Below are positions 1 through 5,686 of a stretch of DNA of 5,686 nucleotides, in pieces; within the stretch, counting starts at the first letter, position 1, and each line of letters begins with the position of its first letter. Origin of the DNA: Moraxellaceae bacterium (GTDB taxonomy: Bacteria; Pseudomonadota; Gammaproteobacteria; Pseudomonadales; Moraxellaceae). The notes beneath the pieces were generated by a model. That model was not told the DNA's origin and made no database searches. It worked only from the letters and a program-made list of their open reading frames with translations. The translations under genes were made by a program, and so were the position numbers. The stretch covers positions 1 through 5,686 of the forward strand of contig JAUXNL010000407.1 of assembly GCA_030684415.1 (NCBI GenBank). The letters are read 5' to 3'.

Positions 1-91
1 GCGCCACCGTCGCGGCCTGCCCGTCCGTGGTCAGCGCACCAAGACCAATGCCCGTACCCGTAAGGGTCCGCGCAAGGCCATCAAGAAATAA
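1..91 (+). CDS. rpsM: Small-subunit ribosomal protein S13, C-terminal end (partial)
   Basis: Only the last 29 codons are present, in the frame starting at base 2, ending with TAA at 89-91. The visible peptide begins RHRRGLPVRGQRTKTNARTR and ends KGPRKAIKK, which is nearly the same as the C-terminal tail of E. coli S13. S13 sits in the head of the 30S subunit. Its basic tail reaches toward the decoding-side tRNAs, and the head domain makes bridges to the 50S subunit. Those roles are established for the family. The start codon, the helical N-terminal part and the operon leader lie upstream of the window. The next gene, rpsK, begins 18 bases downstream, as in the standard alpha operon. Identity is near certain because of both the tail and the gene order. 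Confidence 0.97.
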   Translation, partial: RHRRGLPVRGQRTKTNARTRKGPRKAIKK

Positions 92-109
92 CGGACCGGA
101 CGCTGAGAC

Positions 110-499
110 ATGGCTAAAGATACGACACGTGCCCGCAAAAAGGTGACCCGCCAGGTCTCCGAGGGCATCGCGCACATTCATGCTTCCTTCAATAACACCA
201 TCGTGACGATCACTGATCGCCAGGGCAATGCCCTGTCGTGGGCGACCTCCGGTGGTCAGGGCTTCCGCGGTTCGCGTAAGTCCACTCCGTTTGCTGCCCA
301 GGTAGCTGCGGAAGTCGCTGGCAAAGCGGCTCAAGACTACGGTCTGAAGAATCTTGACGTGCTGGTGAAGGGCCCGGGTCCGGGTCGCGAATCCGCTGTG
401 CGTGCACTCAATGCCGTTGGTTACAAGATCAACAGCATCACTGACATCACGCCCATTCCGCACAACGGCTGCCGTCCGTCCAAGAAGCGTCGCGTGTAA
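110..499 (+). CDS. rpsK: Small-subunit ribosomal protein S11
   Basis: This encodes 129 residues, the same length as E. coli S11, and aligns with it from end to end. S11 lies on the platform of the 30S subunit near the mRNA exit and helps shape the mRNA path. Family hallmarks are AHIHASFNNTIVTITDRQGN (about residues 21-40), GFRGSRKSTPFAAQ (about 51-64), KGPGPGRES and the C-terminal PHNGCRPSKKRRV. The Asn-Gly pair at 119-120 is the site where E. coli S11 is known to form isoaspartate. Here it is conserved, though modification cannot be seen from DNA. The ATG at 110 gives the canonical MAK start. The bases before it (92-109) hold only a poor Shine-Dalgarno match, so initiation may depend partly on ribosomes finishing rpsM 18 bases upstream. 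rpsD follows after 14 bases. Confidence 0.99.
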   Translation: MAKDTTRARKKVTRQVSEGIAHIHASFNNTIVTITDRQGNALSWATSGGQGFRGSRKSTPFAAQVAAEVAGKAAQDYGLKNLDVLVKGPGPGRESAVRALNAVGYKINSITDITPIPHNGCRPSKKRRV

Positions 500-505
500 G
501 AGGAG
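500..505 (+). promoter_or_regulatory. Ribosome binding site of rpsD
   Basis: GAGGAG lies directly after the rpsK stop codon and 8 bases before the rpsD ATG. It is a clear purine-rich Shine-Dalgarno sequence at standard spacing, in contrast with the weak site before rpsK. Confidence 0.8.
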
Positions 506-513
506 TTTGAAGA

Positions 514-1137
514 ATGGCTCGTTACATTGGTCCCAAGTGCAAACTCTCGCGTCGCGAAGGAACGGATCTTTTCCTGAAGAGCGGCGTGCGCGCCCTCGAC
601 AGCAAGTGCAAAGCTGAAACACCTCCTGGTGTGCACGGCGCTTCCCGCAAGGGCCGTCTGTCTGATTACGGCACCCAGCTGCGTGAAAAGATGAAGGTTC
701 GCCGTATGTATGGCGTTCTCGAGCGTCAGTTCAGCAATTATTACAAGGCAGCTGCTCAGCTCAAGGGCGCAACAGGTGAAAACCTGCTGCAGTTGCTGGA
801 AGGCCGTCTGGACAATGTGGTTTACCGCATGGGCTTTGGTGCGACTCGCTCCGAAGCACGCCAGTTGGTCAGCCACCGTGCAATCCTGCTCAATGGCAAG
901 CGTGTGAACATTGCCTCGATGCAGGTGCAACCGGGTGACGTCGTTACCGTGCATGAAAAATCACGCAACCAGTTGCGTGTGAAGAGTGCCCTCGAACTGG
1001 CTGCCCAGCGTGGCGTGCCGGCATGGCTGGAAGTGGATGCCAGCAAGATGGAAGGTACGTACAAGGCCAAGCCTGAGCGCACTGATCTGTCTTCCGAGAT
1101 CAACGAAAACCTGATCGTTGAGTTGTACTCCAAGTAA
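514..1137 (+). CDS. rpsD: Small-subunit ribosomal protein S4
   Basis: This encodes 207 residues (E. coli S4 has 206). S4 is a primary 16S rRNA binder that nucleates assembly of the 30S body. With S5 it also shapes the mRNA entry site and translational accuracy. The N-terminal domain starts MARYIGPKCKLSRREGTDLF. The S4-type RNA-binding fold covers about residues 97-160 (LEGRLDNVVYRMGFGATRSE and onward). The C-terminus EINENLIVELYSK is typical. C9 and C32 remain from the cysteine set that binds zinc in other bacterial S4 proteins, but residue 12 is Ser, so a complete zinc knuckle is absent, as in E. coli. In E. coli S4 is the translational repressor of this operon, acting on the rpsM leader, which is outside the window. 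That regulation is plausible here but not shown. Confidence 0.99.
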   Translation: MARYIGPKCKLSRREGTDLFLKSGVRALDSKCKAETPPGVHGASRKGRLSDYGTQLREKMKVRRMYGVLERQFSNYYKAAAQLKGATGENLLQLLEGRLDNVVYRMGFGATRSEARQLVSHRAILLNGKRVNIASMQVQPGDVVTVHEKSRNQLRVKSALELAAQRGVPAWLEVDASKMEGTYKAKPERTDLSSEINENLIVELYSK

Positions 1138-1147
1138 GGAACCGTCT

Positions 1148-1152
1148 GAGGT
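1148..1152 (+). promoter_or_regulatory. Ribosome binding site of rpoA, deciding the start
   Basis: GAGGT lies in the gap between rpsD and rpoA, 7 bases before the ATG at 1160. It supports that ATG over the in-frame ATG at 1118, which sits inside rpsD and would add 14 residues that do not resemble RpoA. Confidence 0.75.
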
Positions 1153-1159
1153 CTCGTTC

Positions 1160-2167
1160 ATGTCACATGCTGTCAACGATTTTCTGACTCCCCGTAGCAT
1201 CGCGGTTCAGGCTATCAGCTCTACCCATGCAAAGGTGACGCTTGAGCCGCTCGAGCGTGGCTTTGGCCACACGCTGGGCAATGCCCTTCGCCGCATCCTG
1301 TTGTCGTCCATGCCGGGCGCCGCAGTGGCCGAAGTTGAAATCGAGGGCGTTGAGCACGAGTACAGCGCCATTGAAGGTGTGCAGGAAGATGTCATTGAAA
1401 TCCTGCTCAACCTCAAAGGCCTTGCCATCAAGCTCTATGAGCAGAACGAAGCGTTCCTGAGCCTGGACAAGAAAGGTCCTTGCGTAGTGACAGCTGCCGA
1501 TCTTGGCCTGCCACACAGTGTTGAAGTGGTTAACAAGAACCATCTGATTGCGAACATCGGTGCCAACGGCCATCTCAAGATGAAGCTGAAGGTAACGCGC
1601 GGTCGTGGCTATGAGCCGGCCGACAGCCGTTATGGCGAAGACGAAAGTCGTCCGATTGGTCGTCTGCAGCTTGATGCCTCGTTCAGCCCGGTTCGTAAGG
1701 TGGCTTACGTGGTTGAGGCCGCTCGTGTCGAGCAGCGCACCAACCTCGACAAGCTGGTGATCGATCTGGAAACCAACGGTACGCTGGATCCGGAAGAAGC
1801 GATTCGTCGCGCCGCCACGATCCTGCAGCAGCAGATTGCCGTGTTTGTTGACCTGCAGAAGGACAAGACGCCTGAAGTCGTGGAAACACGCGAAGAAGTC
1901 GATCCGCTCCTGCTGCGCCCGGTTGATGATCTTGAGCTGACTGTGCGTTCGGCCAACTGCCTCAAGGCTGAAAACATTTACTACATCGGTGATCTGGTAC
2001 AGCGCACCGAAGTCGAGCTGCTGAAGACGCCGAACCTCGGCAAGAAGTCGCTCACCGAAATCAAGGACGTGCTGGCCTCTCGTGGCCTCTCGCTCGGCAT
2101 GCGTCTGGAGAACTGGCCACCCGCCAGCCTGCGCAACGACGATCGTCTGAATTACCGCAGCCGCTAA
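1160..2167 (+). CDS. rpoA: DNA-directed RNA polymerase subunit alpha
   Basis: This encodes 335 residues (E. coli 329). Two alpha subunits form the scaffold on which beta and beta' assemble. The ATG at 1160 gives MSHAVNDFLTPRSI, matching the family's start. The N-terminal domain (about 1-230) contains LEPLERGFGHTLGNALRRIL. Its R44/R45 match E. coli residues, R45 being needed for core assembly. An acidic linker (about 233-248) joins it to the C-terminal domain (about 249-320). There R263, N266, C267 and K269 match E. coli R265, N268, C269 and K271, which contact UP-element DNA and activators. The helix-hairpin-helix region PNLGKKSLTEIKDVLASRGL is intact. The tail after WPPASL runs RNDDRLNYRSR, unlike the short E. 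coli tail and close to the Acinetobacter tail as I remember it. Placement between rpsD and rplQ is canonical. Confidence 0.99.
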   Translation: MSHAVNDFLTPRSIAVQAISSTHAKVTLEPLERGFGHTLGNALRRILLSSMPGAAVAEVEIEGVEHEYSAIEGVQEDVIEILLNLKGLAIKLYEQNEAFLSLDKKGPCVVTAADLGLPHSVEVVNKNHLIANIGANGHLKMKLKVTRGRGYEPADSRYGEDESRPIGRLQLDASFSPVRKVAYVVEAARVEQRTNLDKLVIDLETNGTLDPEEAIRRAATILQQQIAVFVDLQKDKTPEVVETREEVDPLLLRPVDDLELTVRSANCLKAENIYYIGDLVQRTEVELLKTPNLGKKSLTEIKDVLASRGLSLGMRLENWPPASLRNDDRLNYRSR

Positions 2168-2184
2168 TCGCGCTGCCGCTTTTT

Positions 2185-2189
2185 AGGAA
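2185..2189 (+). promoter_or_regulatory. Ribosome binding site of rplQ
   Basis: AGGAA lies 8 bases before the rplQ ATG, inside the 30-base gap after rpoA. The spacing and purine content are standard. Confidence 0.7.
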
Positions 2190-2197
2190 ATTGAGCC

Positions 2198-2590
2198 ATG
2201 CGTCATCGTAACAGTGGTGTAAAACTCGGCCGCAACAGCAGCCACCGCAAGGCCATGTTCCAGAACATGGCGATTTCCCTGCTTGAGCACGAGCTGATCC
2301 GCACCACGCTGCCCAAGGCGAAGGAACTGCGTCGCGTTGCTGAGCCGCTGATCACGCTGGCGAAGGTGGACTCCGTGGCCAATCGTCGTCTGGCCTTCTC
2401 GCGCACCCGTAGCAAGGTGATCGTGGGCAAGCTGTTCACTGTGCTGGGCCCGCGTTACAAGGAGCGTCAAGGTGGTTACCTGCGTATCCTGAAGGCTGGC
2501 TTCCGTCCGGGCGATTCGGCGCCGATGGCCTATGTCGAGCTGGTGGACCGTGATATCACCGCAAAGACTGAAGCGGTTGCCGCTGAATAA
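2198..2590 (+). CDS. rplQ: Large-subunit ribosomal protein L17
   Basis: This encodes 130 residues (E. coli L17 has 127). L17 binds 23S rRNA and sits on the solvent side of the 50S subunit near the exit tunnel opening. Family motifs run along the whole length: MRHRNSGVKLGRNSSHRKAM at the start, TTLPKAKELRRVAEPLITLA (about 37-56), DSVANRRLAFSRTR (about 58-71), GGYLRILKAGFRPGD (about 92-106) and APMAYVELVDR (about 108-118). The last residues are Ala/Glu-rich (EAVAAE), a variable tail also seen in E. coli. It is the last gene of the operon, ending 15 bases before the terminator hairpin. No truncation or unusual residue is visible. Confidence 0.99.
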   Translation: MRHRNSGVKLGRNSSHRKAMFQNMAISLLEHELIRTTLPKAKELRRVAEPLITLAKVDSVANRRLAFSRTRSKVIVGKLFTVLGPRYKERQGGYLRILKAGFRPGDSAPMAYVELVDRDITAKTEAVAAE

Positions 2591-2605
2591 GCGCGCTATT
2601 GCTGA

Positions 2606-2638
2606 ATAAAAAAACCGGGCCATGCCCGGTTTTTTTAT
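2606..2638. terminator. Bidirectional Rho-independent terminator between convergent operons
   Basis: The sequence is a perfect inverted repeat with 15-base arms and a 3-base CAT loop (2621-2623). The core stem CCGGGC/GCCCGG (2615-2620 with 2624-2629) is flanked by seven A (2608-2614) and seven T (2630-2636). Read on + it is a GC hairpin followed by a T tract, just after rplQ. Read on - the A tract becomes the T tract, so the same element can stop transcription arriving from the uvrA/methyltransferase side, whose last stop codon lies about 50 bases away. Bases 2639-2685 hold nothing else that I can support. Confidence 0.93.
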
Positions 2639-2685
2639 GCCCGCAAATTGCCGGGTTGATGATGAGCGGGCTCACCGCCCATGAG

Positions 2686-3459
2686 TCAGGCCTCGCGCTG
2701 CCGCACATGCTCAAAAAGACAAATCGCCGCCGCGGCCGCCACGTTCAGTGACTCCACGCCGGCCGCCATCGGAATGTGCAGACGCAGTGCGGCCTGCGCC
2801 AAAAGTGTATCGCTGACACCGCCTCCTTCGCTGCCCAGCGCCATCACGAGATTGCCGCGCAGATCGCTGGCATAGAGCGATGTCGCGTCGGACAGTGCGG
2901 TCACGGCCAGCGGTCCGTCAAAGCCGCTCAGAGCGGCCTCGAGTGGTATGCGCTCCACCACTGGAACCAGAAAATGTGCGCCCATGCCGGCGCGCAGCAC
3001 CTTGGGTGACCAGGCATCGGCACAGCCAGGGGTCAGCCAGACCTGTGCCACGCCGGCAGCGGCGGCTGTGCGCAAGATGGAGCCGACATTCCCGGGGTCT
3101 TGAACTCCCTCCAGCAGCAGCACCAATCCGTGTTGTGAGAGCAGCGGTGCATCGGGGATAGCACACAGTGCCATCAATCCCGTTGAGCTGGCGGTTTGCT
3201 CGATATCGGCAAAAAGCGACTGCTCCAGCATCACGACTGGCGCCTGGCGACGAGCCAGCAGTGCATCAATCTCCTGATCAATTGTTTGGCCTTCACAAAT
3301 CAGCAGCTTCTCGATGGGCCACTGCTGTGCAAAGGCAGCCTCAATCAGATGTGTGCCGATTAGAACGGTCTGACGTGCTTTTTGCCGCTCGCGGCGGTTA
3401 TCTGCCAGTTTGAGTAGCTGCTTGGCCAGCGGATTCTGGCGCGAGCGGATGATTTCCAT
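2686..3459 (-). CDS. SpoU/TrmH-family RNA 2'-O-methyltransferase
   Basis: This encodes 257 residues of a probable SAM-dependent rRNA or tRNA ribose methyltransferase with the trefoil-knot (SPOUT) fold. The N-terminal part (about 1-100), opening MEIIRSRQNPLAKQLLKLAD, looks like the substrate-binding domain of this family. The catalytic domain follows: motif 1 LEGVQDPGNVGSILRTAAAAG (about 117-136, with N124 and the expected catalytic R130), the segment SPKVLRAGMGAHF (151-163), motif 2 MALGSEGGGVS (206-216) and motif 3 LHIPMAAGVESLNVAAAAAI (227-246). The ATG at 3459 is chosen because it gives the family's usual start and comes one base after the uvrA stop. An upstream in-frame ATG at 3567 would add 36 low-complexity residues read from inside uvrA. 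The exact target nucleotide cannot be told from sequence, since RlmB, TrmH, TsnR and uncharacterised relatives share these motifs, so no symbol is given. Confidence 0.93.
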   Translation of the reverse strand: MEIIRSRQNPLAKQLLKLADNRRERQKARQTVLIGTHLIEAAFAQQWPIEKLLICEGQTIDQEIDALLARRQAPVVMLEQSLFADIEQTASSTGLMALCAIPDAPLLSQHGLVLLLEGVQDPGNVGSILRTAAAAGVAQVWLTPGCADAWSPKVLRAGMGAHFLVPVVERIPLEAALSGFDGPLAVTALSDATSLYASDLRGNLVMALGSEGGGVSDTLLAQAALRLHIPMAAGVESLNVAAAAAICLFEHVRQREA

Positions 3460-3460
3460 G

Positions 3461-5686
3461 TCAGGCCTTGAGCAGTGTCTTGAGGAAGCGGCCGGTGTGC
3501 GAGGCCTTGCTCTTCGCAATGTCTTCCGGCGTGCCGGTGGCGATGATGTCGCCGCCGCCGTCGCCACCCTCCGGGCCCATGTCGATGACCCAGTCGGCGG
3601 TCTTCACCACATCCAGATTGTGCTCGATGACGACAATCGTATTGCCGTGATCGCGCAGTCGGTGCAGGACGACCAGCAGTTGCTGGATGTCATGGAAGTG
3701 CAGGCCGGTGGTGGGCTCATCGAGAATGTAGAGAGTTTGGCCGGTGTCGCGTTTGGAGAGTTCGCGTGCGAGCTTCACGCGTTGAGCCTCGCCACCGGAG
3801 AGCGTCGTGGCGGCTTGTCCAAGCGTGATATACGACAGGCCGACGTCAACCAGCGTTTGCAGTTTGCGGGCGAGTGCCGGAATGGCATCGAAGAAGGCGC
3901 GTGCGTCTTCCACGGTCATTTCCAGCACTTCGGTGATGTTTTTACCCTTGTACTTCACGTCCAGCGTTTCGCGGTTGTAACGCTTGCCCTTGCAGACATC
4001 GCAGGGCACATAGATGTCTGGCAGAAAGTGCATTTCCACCTTGATCACGCCATCGCCCTGACAGGCCTCACAGCGGCCGCCTTTGACATTGAAGGAGAAA
4101 CGGCCGGGGCCATAGCCGCGCGAGCGGGCTTCTTGTGTGCCGGCAAAGAGCTCGCGGATGGGCGTGAAAATGCCGGTGTAGGTCGCTGGATTCGAGCGCG
4201 GTGTCCGGCCAATCGGGCTTTGGTCGATATCGACAACCTTGTCGAGCTGATCCATGCCTTCGATGCTGTCGTGTGCGTCAGCCTCAATGACCGTGGCGCC
4301 GTTGAGCGCGCGTGCGGCAATGGGATAAAGCGTGGCATTGATCAGCGTGGATTTTCCTGAGCCCGATACGCCGGTAACGCAGGTCATCAGGCCCAGTGGA
4401 AACTCAGCCGTCACTTTCTTGAGATTGTTGCCGCTGGCGCCGCGCAAGGTCAGCACTTTTTTCTTGTCGAAGGGAGTGCGCTTCTTCGGAATTTCGATGC
4501 GCTTGCGGCCTGAGAGGTAATCGCCGGTCAGGGAGTTCTTGTTGTTGATGATGTCTTCGTAAGTGCCGCGGGCCACAATTTGTCCGCCGTGCACACCAGC
4601 TCCCGGACCGATATCGACGACATAATCGGCGGCACGAATGGCGTCTTCATCATGCTCGACCACGAGCACGGTATTGCCGAGATCGCGCAGGCGAACCAGC
4701 GTTGCCAGCAGGCGCTCGTTGTCGCGTTGGTGCAGGCCGATAGAAGGCTCGTCGAGCACATACATCACGCCGACCAGGCCGGCGCCGATTTGCGAGGCCA
4801 GACGGATGCGCTGGGCTTCCCCCCCAGAGAGCGTTTCGGCGGAGCGGTCGAGTGACAGATAGTCCAGCCCGACATTCACCAGGAACTGCAGGCGCTCACG
4901 AATTTCTTTCAGGATCTTGTCGGCGATTTCACCGCGCTTGCCAGTGAGCTTCAGTTCGCCGAAGTAATCGCAGCTGCGCAGAATAGGCATGCGCACGATG
5001 TCCGGCAGCGCTTTGCCGTCGATGAAAACATGACGTGCCTCGCGCTTGAGGCGTGAGCCATTGCAGTCGGCGCAAACCGTGTGATTCAGGTACTGCGAGA
5101 GCTCTTCGCGCACATTGCTGGATTCTGTTTCACGGTAGCGCCGCTCCATATTGGGCAGCACACCCTCGAAGCTGTGTTCGCGTACCACTTTGCGACCACG
5201 GTCGTTGTAATAGTGGAAGGCGATTTCTTCTTTGCCGGAACCATTCAGAATGGCGTTCTGCACTTTCTTGGGCAGCTTCTTCCACGGCGCATCCACATCG
5301 AAGCTGTAATGCGCCGCCAGCGCTTCGAGCAGGCCGAAATAATAGATGTTGCGCTTGTCCCAGCCGCGAATGGCGCCTTCGGACAGCGAGAGGTCGCGGT
5401 CGGTAATCAGGCGGTCGGCATCAAAATACTGTTTGACGCCAAGGCCATCACAGGTGGCACAGGCGCCGGCCGGGTTGTTGAACGAAAACAGCCGCGGCTC
5501 AAGCTCGGCCAACGAGTAGCCGCAGTGCGGGCAGGCATAGCGTGCGGAGAAAATCTGGTCGGGCACGGGCTTGCCATCTGCTCCCGGCTCCATGTGGGCG
5601 ACGAGTGCAATACCGTCGGCCTGGCGCAGCGCGGTTTCAAATGACTCGGCAAGACGCAGGGCAATGTCGTCGCGCACCTTGATGCG
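3461..5686 (-). CDS. uvrA: Excinuclease ABC subunit A (UvrA), lacking its N-terminal part (partial)
   Basis: The 741 C-terminal residues are present. By comparison with E. coli UvrA (940 residues), roughly 205 N-terminal residues lie beyond the window, including the first Walker A. UvrA is the dimeric ABC-type ATPase that recognises bulky DNA lesions and loads UvrB in nucleotide excision repair. Numbering from the GTG codon at 5677, the order is: zinc cysteines C49/C52/C73/C76; RGWDKRN insertion-domain region (from about 104); CADC (202-205); first ABC signature LSGGEAQR (283-290) and Walker B MYVLDEP (305-311); second Walker A GVSGSGKST (436-444); zinc cysteines C536/C539/C559/C562, which bound the zinc hairpin involved in damage sensing; second signature (626-633) and Walker B LYILDEP (649-655). 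The frame stays open through the window edge (codons R-I-K before the GTG), so that GTG is internal and not the start. Any LexA site would be upstream and out of view. Confidence 0.99.
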   Translation of the reverse strand, partial: RIKVRDDIALRLAESFETALRQADGIALVAHMEPGADGKPVPDQIFSARYACPHCGYSLAELEPRLFSFNNPAGACATCDGLGVKQYFDADRLITDRDLSLSEGAIRGWDKRNIYYFGLLEALAAHYSFDVDAPWKKLPKKVQNAILNGSGKEEIAFHYYNDRGRKVVREHSFEGVLPNMERRYRETESSNVREELSQYLNHTVCADCNGSRLKREARHVFIDGKALPDIVRMPILRSCDYFGELKLTGKRGEIADKILKEIRERLQFLVNVGLDYLSLDRSAETLSGGEAQRIRLASQIGAGLVGVMYVLDEPSIGLHQRDNERLLATLVRLRDLGNTVLVVEHDEDAIRAADYVVDIGPGAGVHGGQIVARGTYEDIINNKNSLTGDYLSGRKRIEIPKKRTPFDKKKVLTLRGASGNNLKKVTAEFPLGLMTCVTGVSGSGKSTLINATLYPIAARALNGATVIEADAHDSIEGMDQLDKVVDIDQSPIGRTPRSNPATYTGIFTPIRELFAGTQEARSRGYGPGRFSFNVKGGRCEACQGDGVIKVEMHFLPDIYVPCDVCKGKRYNRETLDVKYKGKNITEVLEMTVEDARAFFDAIPALARKLQTLVDVGLSYITLGQAATTLSGGEAQRVKLARELSKRDTGQTLYILDEPTTGLHFHDIQQLLVVLHRLRDHGNTIVVIEHNLDVVKTADWVIDMGPEGGDGGGDIIATGTPEDIAKSKASHTGRFLKTLLKA
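3466..3469 (-). promoter_or_regulatory. Ribosome binding site of the RNA methyltransferase gene, inside the uvrA end
   Basis: On the - strand AAGG lies 6 bases before the methyltransferase ATG, within the last codons of uvrA. Terminating uvrA ribosomes would cover it, which fits translational coupling. Confidence 0.55.

Noticed and set aside
421..954. A 177-codon open frame on the - strand opposite rpsK/rpsD
   Set aside because: It is antisense to two essential, fully conserved ribosomal genes and has no recognisable motif or ribosome site.
1118..1159. A longer RpoA starting within rpsD
   Set aside because: The 14 added residues do not match RpoA homologues. The ATG at 1160 has GAGGT upstream and matches the known N-terminus.
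2073..2092. A perfect tandem repeat of the 10-base unit TGGCCTCTCG in rpoA
   Set aside because: It encodes the conserved segment LASRGLS, which is the same in E. coli RpoA, so the repeat is a coincidence of codon choice.
2639..2685. Short G/C inverted repeats just past the methyltransferase stop, such as GGGC(5)GCCC at 2668-2680
   Set aside because: The stems are only about four base pairs and no T tract follows on either strand. The strong hairpin at 2606-2638 is the more likely terminator.
3460..3567. A 36-residue N-terminal extension of the RNA methyltransferase starting inside uvrA
   Set aside because: The extra residues are Ala/Arg/Pro-rich, read from the uvrA 3' end in another frame, and unlike the family. 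The ATG at 3459 has a ribosome site and gives the usual N-terminus.
3410..4360. A 316-codon open frame on the + strand opposite uvrA
   Set aside because: It lies antisense to a strongly conserved part of UvrA covering the second Walker A, zinc and signature motifs. Its protein shows no recognisable domain, and it has no credible ribosome site. Long antisense open frames are common opposite G/C-biased coding sequence.
5081..5644. A 187-codon open frame on the + strand opposite uvrA
   Set aside because: It is antisense to the conserved zinc and insertion-domain part of UvrA and has no family resemblance, so it is a by-product of codon bias.

Overview
The window is a conserved housekeeping region of a gammaproteobacterium. 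The best lineage clue is the alpha subunit of RNA polymerase. Its body resembles the Pseudomonas and Acinetobacter proteins, and its C-terminal tail (SLRNDDRLNYRSR) closely matches the tail I recall for Acinetobacter RpoA. That points to Moraxellaceae, probably one of its more GC-rich genera because third codon positions favour G/C. The family assignment is inference from memory, not from a database search.

Layout. Bases 1-2590 on the + strand are the distal part of the ribosomal-protein alpha operon: the 3' end of rpsM (S13), then rpsK (S11), rpsD (S4), rpoA (RNA polymerase alpha) and rplQ (L17). The genes are separated by only 14-30 bases and run in the canonical order. A strong hairpin with A and T tracts on both sides (2606-2638) ends the operon and can serve as a terminator in both directions. 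From the other side, on the - strand, comes a two-gene unit. uvrA (excinuclease ABC subunit A, 5' end outside the window) is followed after a single base by a SpoU/TrmH-family RNA 2'-O-methyltransferase gene, which stops about 50 bases from the shared terminator.

How the genes work together. The + strand operon co-produces small-subunit proteins S13, S11 and S4, large-subunit protein L17 and RNA polymerase alpha, which links ribosome and polymerase supply. In Escherichia coli this operon is repressed by S4 acting on the leader upstream of rpsM; that leader is not in the window. The - strand unit pairs the damage-recognition subunit of nucleotide excision repair with an RNA methyltransferase whose translation looks coupled to the end of uvrA.

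All six genes and gene fragments look intact where visible. I found no frameshift, mobile element, CRISPR array, tRNA or rRNA gene. I see no sign of a novel system; the findings are small observations with modest interest scores. No stretch longer than 300 bases lacks a gene.
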